A stretch of 64,000 nucleotides of DNA. It comes from Candidatus Kaistella beijingensis (GTDB lineage: Bacteria > Bacteroidota > Bacteroidia > Flavobacteriales > Weeksellaceae). Where the stretch lies: positions 744,001 to 808,000 of the forward strand of contig NZ_CP071953.1 in the NCBI RefSeq assembly GCF_020084865.1, given 5' to 3'. Shown piece by piece: positions 44,563 to 51,905 of the stretch. The notes under the pieces are model-generated. The model saw nothing but the letters and a program-made list of their open reading frames with translations. It searched no databases and was not told where the DNA came from. How positions within the stretch are numbered: the first letter of the stretch is position 1; each line of letters opens with the position of its first letter. The translations under genes were made by a program, and so were the position numbers.

Positions 44563-45729
44563 CTACGCTTTCCTCCTCTTCAACTCCTTCTCAATCAATC
44601 CCAATTCACGACCAGTTTGTCCTGCAACTGAGGTATTTTCCTGCGCTCTTCTCGTCAAATAGGGAACAACATCTTTTACTGGTCCATACGGAAGATATTT
44701 CGCCGCGTTATATTTTTTCGCACCAAGATAATAGGTGATATTGTCGCTCATTCCGTACAGTTGCCCGAAATGAATGTGGTCGAAATCGTTTGGTAAGTTT
44801 TGTTCGCGCATTTTATCCATCACCAATTCTGTAGATTTTTCGTTGTGCGTGCCAAAAAATGCAGAAACTTTATCTAAATTTTTCATCACAAAATCAATCG
44901 CCGCGTTGAAATTATCGTCGGTCGCCTGTTTCGTTGGTTGAATAGGGTCCGGATAATTCATTTCCTGAGCACGGTTTCGCTCCTTCTCCATGTATGCGCC
45001 GCGAACGAACTTATAACCCAAAAAGTAATTTTTCTCTTTCGCTCTTTCCAAATCTTTTGCAAGATATTCAAGACGACCAGTTCTGTACATTTGGATGGTA
45101 TTCCATACGATGGCTTTTTCACGGTTGTATCGTGATTTCATTTCGTTCACCAATTTGTCCACCGCATCTTGAATCCAGGTTTCCTCTGCATCAATCATGA
45201 TGACCACGTTTTTTTCGTGCGCCATTTTGCAGACTTCTTCATAACGGTTCACAACACGATTCCATTCTTCTTTTTCGCTGGAAGTGAGTTCTTTTCCTGC
45301 CTGAACTTCTGCATATAAATCCAGTCTACCAAAACCCGTTGGCTTAAAAACTACAAAAGGAATTGCTGGATTTCCTTCCGCAAATTTGATGTTCTGCTTG
45401 ATTTCTTCGCAAGTATGATCAAAAGTGGCTTCTTCTTCTTTTCCCTCGATCGCATAATCGAAAATACTCCCGATGTGGTGTCTGAACATTTGTTTTACCA
45501 CTTTCATACTTTCTTCTCTTGTCACTCCGCCGCAAAACTGTTCAAATAAAGTATTCTTAACAATATCTGTAACAAAAGGGAAATTATTTTTAACGGTGAA
45601 ATTGAGGATTGAAATTCCAACATGGGTTAAAGCAGGTTGCTCGATTGCCTTAAACATCCAATACGCTTTTTTGAGTTGCGGCGTAGTTTTGTCGGCGAAT
45701 GCGATTTGTGTATTATCGAAAATACTCAT
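44563..45729 (-). CDS. Proline dehydrogenase family protein
   Basis: A 388-residue flavin-dependent enzyme that oxidises proline to pyrroline-5-carboxylate. The TIM-barrel motifs are visible: VVFKPTGFGRLDLYAEVQAG, IMIDAEETWIQDAVDKL, YKFVRGAYMEKERNRA (the substrate-binding region), FFGTHNEKST, and the C-terminal YLPYGPVKDVVPYLTRRAQEN with the RR motif that holds the carboxylate. It is the short monofunctional form, without the aldehyde dehydrogenase half of PutA; that partner is not nearby. A -7 element CAAATTTA (45753-45760, minus strand TAAATTTG) precedes it. It is divergent from aroB. Confidence 0.92.
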   Translation of the reverse strand: MSIFDNTQIAFADKTTPQLKKAYWMFKAIEQPALTHVGISILNFTVKNNFPFVTDIVKNTLFEQFCGGVTREESMKVVKQMFRHHIGSIFDYAIEGKEEEATFDHTCEEIKQNIKFAEGNPAIPFVVFKPTGFGRLDLYAEVQAGKELTSSEKEEWNRVVNRYEEVCKMAHEKNVVIMIDAEETWIQDAVDKLVNEMKSRYNREKAIVWNTIQMYRTGRLEYLAKDLERAKEKNYFLGYKFVRGAYMEKERNRAQEMNYPDPIQPTKQATDDNFNAAIDFVMKNLDKVSAFFGTHNEKSTELVMDKMREQNLPNDFDHIHFGQLYGMSDNITYYLGAKKYNAAKYLPYGPVKDVVPYLTRRAQENTSVAGQTGRELGLIEKELKRRKA

Positions 45730-45810
45730 TTTTGAAAAGAATTAGATTCTTGCAAATTTAGTAATTGTAATCGGATTCTAAAGTTTTGTTTAAAATTAAA
45801 TTTCTCTGTA

Positions 45811-45840
45811 TTGAAAATCGTTTGTTATCCTTTAAATTTG
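45811..45840 (+). promoter_or_regulatory. Promoter of aroB
   Basis: TTG (45811-45813), 19 bases, TAAATTTG (45833-45840), 15 bases before ATG 45855, which it confirms as the start. Confidence 0.6.
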
Positions 45841-45854
45841 TAAAAATTTCAGAT

Positions 45855-46895
45855 ATGATCTCGTTTTTAGACCAGGATTTTTCCCAACTCAACAAATATT
45901 TAAAAGAGCTGAAACCTTCAAAACTTTTGATTCTTGTAGATGAGAACACCCATGAATATTGTCTTCCCACACTTTTAGGAAATCTGGAAACCGAAATTCC
46001 TTTTGAAATCATCGAAATCGAGGCGGGCGAAGAAATAAAGACCATTGCAACCGCCACGCAACTTTGGGAGATTTTGTCGGAATTTGAAACCGACAGAAAG
46101 TCCTTGCTCATCAATCTTGGAGGCGGCGTAATTACAGATTTGGGCGGATTTGTGGCTTCAACCTACAAACGTGGGATTAAATTCATTAATATTCCCACGA
46201 CACTTTTGGGAATGTGCGATGCATCAATCGGTGGAAAAACTGGAATTGACCATCAATATTTAAAAAATATTGTGGGAACTTTTGCCCATCCCGAAATGAT
46301 TTTCGTGTATCCAGAATTTTTGAGAACTTTACCTTATGAAGAATTAAGAAGCGGATTTGCAGAAATGCTGAAACACGGTTTAATCGCCGATGAAAAGCAT
46401 TGGAACGATTTGATTTCCATTGAAAATTTAACTGCTGAAAATATTTTCCTGTTCATTGAAACCTCGACGAAGATTAAGGAAAACGTGGTGGAAAAAGATT
46501 TTAAGGAGCAAAATATCCGCAAAACTTTAAATTTTGGACATACCATTGGTCACGCTTTAGAAAGTCTTTTCCTGGCAAAAGCAAAACCATTACTCCACGG
46601 CGAGGCGGTTGCACTGGGAATGATTTGTGAAACCTATCTTTCTGTTCTTGAAAATTTAATTTCAGAAGAAAGTGCTCTAAAAATCATTAACAACATTAGA
46701 AGATTCTATCCTTATCAATACATTGAAAACTTCAGTATTGAAGAGATTTTGGCTTTAATGATGAACGACAAAAAAAATTCTGATGGCCACATCAACTTTG
46801 CTCTTCTTAAAAATATTGGTGAATCCGTTTATGATGTATCTGTTCCGACTGAAAAAATAATCAATTCATTGCATTTTTATCAAAAATTGTCCTAA
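45855..46895 (+). CDS. aroB: 3-dehydroquinate synthase
   Basis: The NAD- and metal-dependent second enzyme of the shikimate pathway, making 3-dehydroquinate from DAHP. 346 residues. Seen: NLGGGVITDLGGFVASTYKRG, the NAD-binding GGGxxxDxxGFxA motif; GMCDASIGGKTGID, and the metal histidines in NFGHTIGHALES and LLHGEAVALGM. All match the family. The frame opens further upstream at 45786, but the promoter at 45811-45840 excludes that. Other aro genes are not in view. Confidence 0.95.
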   Translation: MISFLDQDFSQLNKYLKELKPSKLLILVDENTHEYCLPTLLGNLETEIPFEIIEIEAGEEIKTIATATQLWEILSEFETDRKSLLINLGGGVITDLGGFVASTYKRGIKFINIPTTLLGMCDASIGGKTGIDHQYLKNIVGTFAHPEMIFVYPEFLRTLPYEELRSGFAEMLKHGLIADEKHWNDLISIENLTAENIFLFIETSTKIKENVVEKDFKEQNIRKTLNFGHTIGHALESLFLAKAKPLLHGEAVALGMICETYLSVLENLISEESALKIINNIRRFYPYQYIENFSIEEILALMMNDKKNSDGHINFALLKNIGESVYDVSVPTEKIINSLHFYQKLS

Positions 46896-47200
46896 ATATT
46901 ACTTCTTGTCAATATTTTGACTAATTGAGCAACTACTAAACTATTTTCAACATACAATTAATAAGTATTTGATTTGCAATTTATTAGACTTAAAATTACT
47001 TAAACTACCGTTTAACTTTTTCTCTCGATTTTAATTTTTGGCACAGCATTTGTCTAACTGTTTTCGTAAAACAAATTTAAAAATGCAGCAGTAATCGGCA
47101 ATTTTAATTTTTGGAAGATTAAAATATTTTTTCAATGATTAACCGACTGCTAATTACGAAATCTGCAAAAAACAATTAGAAAAAATTAAAATTTAAAATT
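46896..47200. other. Long leader region before the beta-barrel gene
   Basis: 305 bases without a gene. It holds a direct repeat of TTTTAATTTTTGG (near 47029 and 47102), a sigma-54-like motif (47039-47054) and no clear TAnnTTTG at a useful distance. It would make a 5' leader of about 145 bases if the sigma-54 site is real. Confidence 0.35.
47039..47054 (+). promoter_or_regulatory. Sigma-54-like promoter motif
   Basis: TGGCAC, five bases, TTGTC. The consensus is TGGCACG-N4-TTGCA, so the -24 half is perfect and the -12 half has one key mismatch (C to T). Confidence 0.3.
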
Positions 47201-47854
47201 ATGAAAAAGTTATTTTTAGGTGCAGCAATCGCAATGAGTTCATTGACATTTGCACAACAGTTTGGTATTAAAGCAGGTATGAACGTTTCATCATTGTCAA
47301 AAGATGCTTCAATGGATGATGCTAAATCAAAAATCGGTTTTAATGCAGGTGTTTTCATGAATGCGCCACTTGCAGAAAACTTCAGTATTCAGCCAGAATT
47401 GATTTATTCTCAATATGGTAACAAATCAACGAGTACAAGCACTTACACACTTGGAAACAGTACGATTACTTCGAAAACTACTGGCTCAACAAACTTAGAT
47501 TATTTAGCTTTACCGGTAATGTTCCAGTATAAAGCAACTCCAGAATTTTACCTTGAAGCTGGTCCGGAATTTGGTATGTTGTTGAGCGGAAAAGTAAAAG
47601 GAGATACTACTACATCTACAACAACTAACGGAACTACCACAACTACTTCTTCTTCAGGTTCTACCGACATTAAAGACAATCTTAATGGTTTCAACTTCGG
47701 TGTAGGTCTTGGTGCAGGTTATTATTTCACACCAAATGTTGGAATTAATGCAAGATATGTTGCTGGTTTCACCGACATTGCGAAAAACAGACCAAGTGGT
47801 TCTGACGCTATTAAGAATAATGTTTTCCAAGTTGGATTAAACTACAAGTTCTAA
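47201..47854 (+). CDS. Outer-membrane beta-barrel protein (PorT-like domain)
   Basis: A 217-residue exported barrel of the OMP_b-brl_2 type. Signal peptide (about 1-18, ending TFAQ), then QFGIKAGMNVSSLS, the usual opening strand, and FSIQPELIYSQYGNK, LALPVMFQYKATPEFYLEAG, GFNFGVGLGAGYYFTPNVGI and the terminal strand NVFQVGLNYKF. A Thr/Ser-rich loop (TTTSTTTNGTTTTTSSSG, about 140-157) is an external loop of low complexity. Function unknown. Its codons look highly expressed. It is single and closed by a strong terminator. Confidence 0.85.
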   Translation: MKKLFLGAAIAMSSLTFAQQFGIKAGMNVSSLSKDASMDDAKSKIGFNAGVFMNAPLAENFSIQPELIYSQYGNKSTSTSTYTLGNSTITSKTTGSTNLDYLALPVMFQYKATPEFYLEAGPEFGMLLSGKVKGDTTTSTTTNGTTTTTSSSGSTDIKDNLNGFNFGVGLGAGYYFTPNVGINARYVAGFTDIAKNRPSGSDAIKNNVFQVGLNYKF

Positions 47855-47878
47855 TACAAAACACTTTACACATAAAAC

Positions 47879-47911
47879 AAAAAGGTTGGGAAATTTTCCC
47901 AACCTTTTTTT
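47879..47911 (+). terminator. Terminator of the PorT-like gene
   Basis: Near-perfect palindrome AAAGGTTGGGAAA/TTTCCCAACCTTT followed by a T run. It touches the 3' end of the convergent purF gene. Confidence 0.8.
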
Positions 47912-49397
47912 ATTTGAACAAATCCACGTCCTCTCCCTTTGGAACGGGATATTTCTCTGTAAAACAACCGAAACAGTGGTTGGAACTTCCGAGGATTTCT
48001 TTAAGATTTTCCATACTTAGAAATTCTAAAGAATCTACCCCGAGATATTTTCGAAGTTCTTCTTTTGACATATTGGCGGAAATTAAATCATCCTTTGAAG
48101 GCGTGTCGATTCCTAAATAGCACGGTGCAATAATCGGTGGAGAAACACTTCTGAAATGAATTTCCTTCACACCGGCATCTTTCAGGATTTTAACCAAACG
48201 TTTTGATGTCGTGCCACGAACAATGGAATCGTCGATAATGACGACTCTTTTCCCTTTGATTTCGGAAATAATGGGATTCAGCTTTAAATTCACCAACCGT
48301 TCACGCATATCTTGAGTTGGTACTATGAAGCTACGTCCAACATATCTATTTTTAATCAATACCGGACGAAACGGGATTCCCGATGCAATCGAAAATCCAA
48401 TCGCAGCAGGAACTCCAGAATCTGGAACTCCAATCACGATATCGGCTTCAACGGGAGCTTGCTCCCAGATTTTTTCGCCTGATTTTTCACGGACTTCATG
48501 AACATTAATTCCTTCTAAAGCCGAATCTGGTCTCGCAAAATAAATATATTCGAAAGCGCAGATATTTCGTTCACAATTTTCTTTAACCAAAAAACTTTGC
48601 AAACCGGTTTCGTTTTCGTTGGTATAAACAATTTCTCCAGGTAAAATATCGCGAACATACTGCGCTCCAACTGCGTCTAAGGCAACGGATTCCGAAGCGA
48701 CAACGTACGTTTTTTCATCAATTGCACCCAAAACCAGCGGACGAATTCCATGAAAATCACGGAAGGCGAAAAACTTATTCCTGGTTATTCCCACCACAGA
48801 ATAAGCTCCTTCAATTTTCTCCATTGTTTCCTTAATGGCACCTCTTAAACCTAAATCAAGATTTTTTTGAATCAGTCTTAAAATTACTTCTGAATCCGAA
48901 GTGGCTTTAAAAACAACACCTTCTGCTTCCAATTCTGCTTTGAGTTGTTTTGCGTTTGTTAAATTTCCGTTGTGTGCGATGGAAAGGATGATTTGGTCGT
49001 ATTCATTCTTTGCAAAAAATGGCTGAAAATTATATTTTTTCTTATCACCTGCGGTGGTATAACGAGTGTGCCCAATTGCGGAATTTCCCATGAACGTTTC
49101 GGGTTCTCGAATTTCCTTGTAAACATCCAAAACCAAACCTTCATCTTTTATATTGAAAATTTTACCATTTTTCATCACCGAAATACCGCATGCTTCCTGT
49201 CCACGATGTTGAAGTGCAAAAAGACCAAATTGAGACAGTGAAAACGTATCTAAATCATTTTCAGAATACAGTCCGAAAATCCCACATTCTTCAGTTGGAG
49301 AATCAAACGGATCTTCTGTTTTTAAAAGATTTCTGCCGTAAGTTCTTTCTTTAAACTGGTTTAAATAATTTTTTCTGTACTGTTGTAAATCTTTCAT
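47910..49397 (-). CDS. purF: Amidophosphoribosyltransferase
   Basis: The first committed enzyme of purine synthesis, making phosphoribosylamine from PRPP and glutamine. 495 residues. The nucleophile is Cys38 in EECGIFGLY, preceded by a propeptide (1-37) that must be cut off. The class with an iron-sulfur cluster is indicated by cysteines in NCERNICAFEYIYFARPDS, APCYLGIDTPS, and HCFGCFTEKYPVP. The PRPP motif is VVIIDDSIVRGTTS. It follows purC by 21 bases, and they are probably cotranscribed. Confidence 0.96.
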   Translation of the reverse strand: MKDLQQYRKNYLNQFKERTYGRNLLKTEDPFDSPTEECGIFGLYSENDLDTFSLSQFGLFALQHRGQEACGISVMKNGKIFNIKDEGLVLDVYKEIREPETFMGNSAIGHTRYTTAGDKKKYNFQPFFAKNEYDQIILSIAHNGNLTNAKQLKAELEAEGVVFKATSDSEVILRLIQKNLDLGLRGAIKETMEKIEGAYSVVGITRNKFFAFRDFHGIRPLVLGAIDEKTYVVASESVALDAVGAQYVRDILPGEIVYTNENETGLQSFLVKENCERNICAFEYIYFARPDSALEGINVHEVREKSGEKIWEQAPVEADIVIGVPDSGVPAAIGFSIASGIPFRPVLIKNRYVGRSFIVPTQDMRERLVNLKLNPIISEIKGKRVVIIDDSIVRGTTSKRLVKILKDAGVKEIHFRSVSPPIIAPCYLGIDTPSKDDLISANMSKEELRKYLGVDSLEFLSMENLKEILGSSNHCFGCFTEKYPVPKGEDVDLFK

Positions 49398-49418
49398 TTT
49401 TTACTTTTTTCGGAAAAA

Positions 49419-50138
49419 TTATTTGTTTAAGATTTTTTTCAATCGTTCATAAATTTCCACATAAGCTTCGGTAACTTCTCCCAAATCACGGCGGAAACGG
49501 TCTTTGTCGAGCTTCTTCTTCGTGTCTTTGTCCCAAAGTCGGCAAGTGTCGGGCGAAATTTCATCTGCCAAAACTATTTTTCCGTCGGAAGTTTTTCCGA
49601 GTTCAATTTTAAAATCGACCAAAATAATATTCATTTTATCGAATAAATCAATCAAAATATCATTGATATCGGAAGTTAATTCATACATTTCGTCGAGTTC
49701 CTCATAAGTTGCGGCTCCCAGGAAAACCGCATGATGATCGTTGATAAGCGGATCTCCCAGTTCATCTTTTTTATAGCAAATATCGAAAATCGTCACCGGA
49801 GATTTGATGCCTTCTTCCACGCCTAATCTTTGCGCCATACTTCCTGCGGAATAATTCCTAACCACCATTTCCAAAGGAATGATTTTCACTTTTTTCACCA
49901 ACTGTTCTCTTTCGTCCAATTTTTTGATGAAGTGTGTGGGAATTCCTTTTTCATTCAAATATTCGAAAATCAGCGTGGTAATGGCATTATTCATTTCGCC
50001 TTTCAAATCGACGCTTCCTCTTTTCTGAGCATTGAAAGCGGTTGCATCATCTTTGAAGCGTACAATTACTTCATCAGGATTTTCGGTCTCGAAAACCTGT
50101 TTTGCTTTTCCTTCATAAAGCATGTTTCCTTTTGTCAT
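49419..50138 (-). CDS. purC: SAICAR synthase
   Basis: Joins CAIR with aspartate in the eighth step of purine synthesis. 239 residues. Seen: [33 protein letters not shown], the ATP/CAIR-binding [15 protein letters not shown] and [14 protein letters not shown], where the SPD loop binds the aspartate side. An ATG five codons in (MLYEGK) is an alternative start. purF follows. Upstream is the spacer to the DUF3307 gene, so purC may have its own promoter. Confidence 0.95.
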   Translation of the reverse strand: MTKGNMLYEGKAKQVFETENPDEVIVRFKDDATAFNAQKRGSVDLKGEMNNAITTLIFEYLNEKGIPTHFIKKLDEREQLVKKVKIIPLEMVVRNYSAGSMAQRLGVEEGIKSPVTIFDICYKKDELGDPLINDHHAVFLGAATYEELDEMYELTSDINDILIDLFDKMNIILVDFKIELGKTSDGKIVLADEISPDTCRLWDKDTKKKLDKDRFRRDLGEVTEAYVEIYERLKKILNK

Positions 50139-50319
50139 TTTTACTTTTTATTTTGATATTTTATTTCCACCTCAAAACTCACAAAAGCTGCATTTTTTAG
50201 AACTCAATTCTTTCTCACGAAAGAGAAAAATAAACATTTCCCAAAAACTAATTTTTACTTGAAAAATTGATTTATATCCTTAAAACTCTTTTGTGCCTTT
50301 CGTGGTTAAATTTCTACAT

Positions 50320-51021
50320 TTATGTATTTACTAAAATCCCTGTCAAAACAGCAATTCCGAAACTCAATAAAGTTCCTATTAAAACATATTCCGTGAGTTT
50401 CCTCTGTTTTGCTTCTGCCAAATCGCTAAATCTGAAAACAGATTTTGCCGCAATCATAAAACCAACTCCTTCCCAATGATTCACGATGATAAAAACAAAA
50501 ACCAGTAGCCGTTCTAAAATCCCGATATATTTTCCTGCGTTCACCAATGATTCCGTTTGAATTTTGCTGTGTTCAACGGTAACAGGAGTCCAAATGGAAA
50601 TTAAAGTTTTAATGATAATCGAACTTGGAACCGTGAGAAAAACTACAGCTGTAATTATTTTTAAATTGTCGTGATTAAACAAATCTTCCCACTTCAAATA
50701 CGGATAGTAAAACACTGATAATAAGACGATTACCACTATATGCAAGAGTTGGTCAACAAAAAACCAGGTTCTTTTTGCTTTCGGAGTTTGAAATTGAAGT
50801 TTTGCCCAATCGATTAGAAAATGCGTAATTCCGATAATCAGCGCAATCCACCAAAGTTGAATATTCCATAAGAAAATGAAAACCAACGCGATATGGATTA
50901 AAACATGAAAATAGAGGAATTTGCTTTTTCCCTTTTTTTGTTCTTTATCAGCAACCCAAGAATTTGGCTGGAGAAGAAAATCTCCCAAAAGATGTGCTAA
51001 TATGAGTGGGATAAAAATCAT
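50320..51021 (-). CDS. DUF3307 membrane protein (satD partner)
   Basis: A 233-residue integral membrane protein with six or seven hydrophobic helices. A regular set of polar residues is placed at the ends of helices: His10 and Asp14 (LAHLLGDFLLQ), His39 and His43 (FHVLIH), His67 and Asp71 (THFLIDWAK), Asp90 and His94 (DQLLH). Such H/D pairs recall metal-dependent membrane hydrolases of the YdjM type, though I cannot prove an enzyme. It begins exactly after the satD stop, so translation is coupled; SatD and DUF3307 proteins are, from memory, also neighbours in streptococci (satD, satE). Function unknown. Confidence 0.75.
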   Translation of the reverse strand: MIFIPLILAHLLGDFLLQPNSWVADKEQKKGKSKFLYFHVLIHIALVFIFLWNIQLWWIALIIGITHFLIDWAKLQFQTPKAKRTWFFVDQLLHIVVIVLLSVFYYPYLKWEDLFNHDNLKIITAVVFLTVPSSIIIKTLISIWTPVTVEHSKIQTESLVNAGKYIGILERLLVFVFIIVNHWEGVGFMIAAKSVFRFSDLAEAKQRKLTEYVLIGTLLSFGIAVLTGILVNT

Positions 51022-51627
51022 TTACAATTCGGCGATTTTTTTTCTAAAATAATAGTCAGTTTCTAAAATCAAGTCGAAATTTGCACGTTTAATTCGCTGA
51101 CTGACTGATGATTGGGATATATTAAGTTTTTTCGCCAAGTCATCTTGCGTTAAATTTTTGTCCATCATCAATAAATGTACGATTTCTGAGACTGCAACCG
51201 TCCACGAATCAAAATCCAGCGAACTCCATTTAAATAAAATATTGAAATCTGCATTGATTCCTTCATTTGGAGTTTTAATGGCGAAAGTTTTTCCTTCGTT
51301 TTTAATTTCATTCAAAAGCCGTCCCGAATTCACGTAAGCCGTTCCGTTGGATTCGGTAATTTTTTCGGAAGAATATTGCTCTTCACCAATTCCTATTGCA
51401 ATTCTAACATCCAGATTTTCAAACTGTTTAATGAGTGATTTGATGCTTAAAGCTTTCCAAAAAACACCATCAATACTGCATTTGAGTTGAAATTCATCAC
51501 CTCTGTAAACTTCCCAATCGGAGGGTGTTTTTCCCCATTTTCCGAGAAGTTCCTTCAATTTTGGCAACCAATTCTCTGAATCTGTTTCTTGGGAATTGAT
51601 GATATCTCCTGTAATTATCGCTCTCAT
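51022..51627 (-). CDS. SatD-family protein with C-terminal HTH
   Basis: A 201-residue protein of the SatD family, named after the S. mutans secretion and acid-tolerance operon; role unsettled. The N-terminal part has GDIINS (Asp8) and YRGDEFQ (Asp44), then VRIAIGIGEEQ and GTAYVNSGRLLNEI. I read these as the two-Asp metal site and the following strands of class III cyclases or GGDEF-like folds, an inference. The C-terminus (about 155-185, LTQDDLAKKLNISQSSVSQRI) is a helix-turn-helix. Five 20-bp palindromes lie right before its start (51637-51771), so it may regulate itself and the abutting DUF3307 gene. Its setting among purine genes may be chance. Confidence 0.8.
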   Translation of the reverse strand: MRAIITGDIINSQETDSENWLPKLKELLGKWGKTPSDWEVYRGDEFQLKCSIDGVFWKALSIKSLIKQFENLDVRIAIGIGEEQYSSEKITESNGTAYVNSGRLLNEIKNEGKTFAIKTPNEGINADFNILFKWSSLDFDSWTVAVSEIVHLLMMDKNLTQDDLAKKLNISQSSVSQRIKRANFDLILETDYYFRKKIAEL

Positions 51628-51636
51628 TCAAATTTC

Positions 51637-51771
51637 TATAAGCGTTTGAGCTTATAATTCACAAATATAAGCAAAATTACTTATAAATAGATTTTATTAG
51701 CCATAAAACTTATAAATTAAAATATTAGCGAATTTACTTATAATCAAACAATATAAGCAAATCTACTTATA
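51637..51771 (-). promoter_or_regulatory. Array of five 20-bp palindromic boxes upstream of satD
   Basis: Boxes at 51637-51656, 51666-51685, 51695-51714, 51723-51742 and 51752-51771 share TAT(A/T)AGC, six bases, (A/G)CTTATA. The repeat period is 29, 29, 28 and 29 bp; spacers are 8-9 bases. The first box ends 10 bases before the satD start codon. Two more half-sites (GCTTATA 51851-51857, ACTTATA 51863-51869) lie further out. This looks like an iteron or operator array for a dimeric HTH protein, most simply SatD. It is not a CRISPR, as the spacers are too short. Confidence 0.8.
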
Positions 51772-51820
51772 ATTACTTTGTCAGATTGTTTTAAAGCTTC
51801 ATTAAAATCCTACGGATTTT

Positions 51821-51897
51821 GGACAAGTCGAGGTACTGAACTCACTTTCTGCTTATACCAATACTTATAAATCATTCGGATTTTAGGACAAATCGTG
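51821..51897. repeat. GGACAA(G/A)TCG motif pair after purL
   Basis: CGGATTTTGGACAAGTCG (51813-51830) and CGGATTTTAGGACAAATCG (51877-51895) are imperfect direct copies. Related motifs occur at 36830-36851 (GGGACAA...TTGTCCC) and 44360-44376. Confidence 0.4.
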
Positions 51898-51905
51898 ATT
51901 TTTCC

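Noticed and set aside
47640-47690. Recent simple-repeat expansion in the PorT-like gene
   Set aside because: The Thr/Ser-rich loop uses mixed codons (act, aca, acc) and is likely a normal external loop.
51637-51771. CRISPR array
   Set aside because: Regular repeats of 20 bp, but spacers are only 8-9 bases, nearly all A/T, and no cas genes are near. An operator or iteron array fits better.
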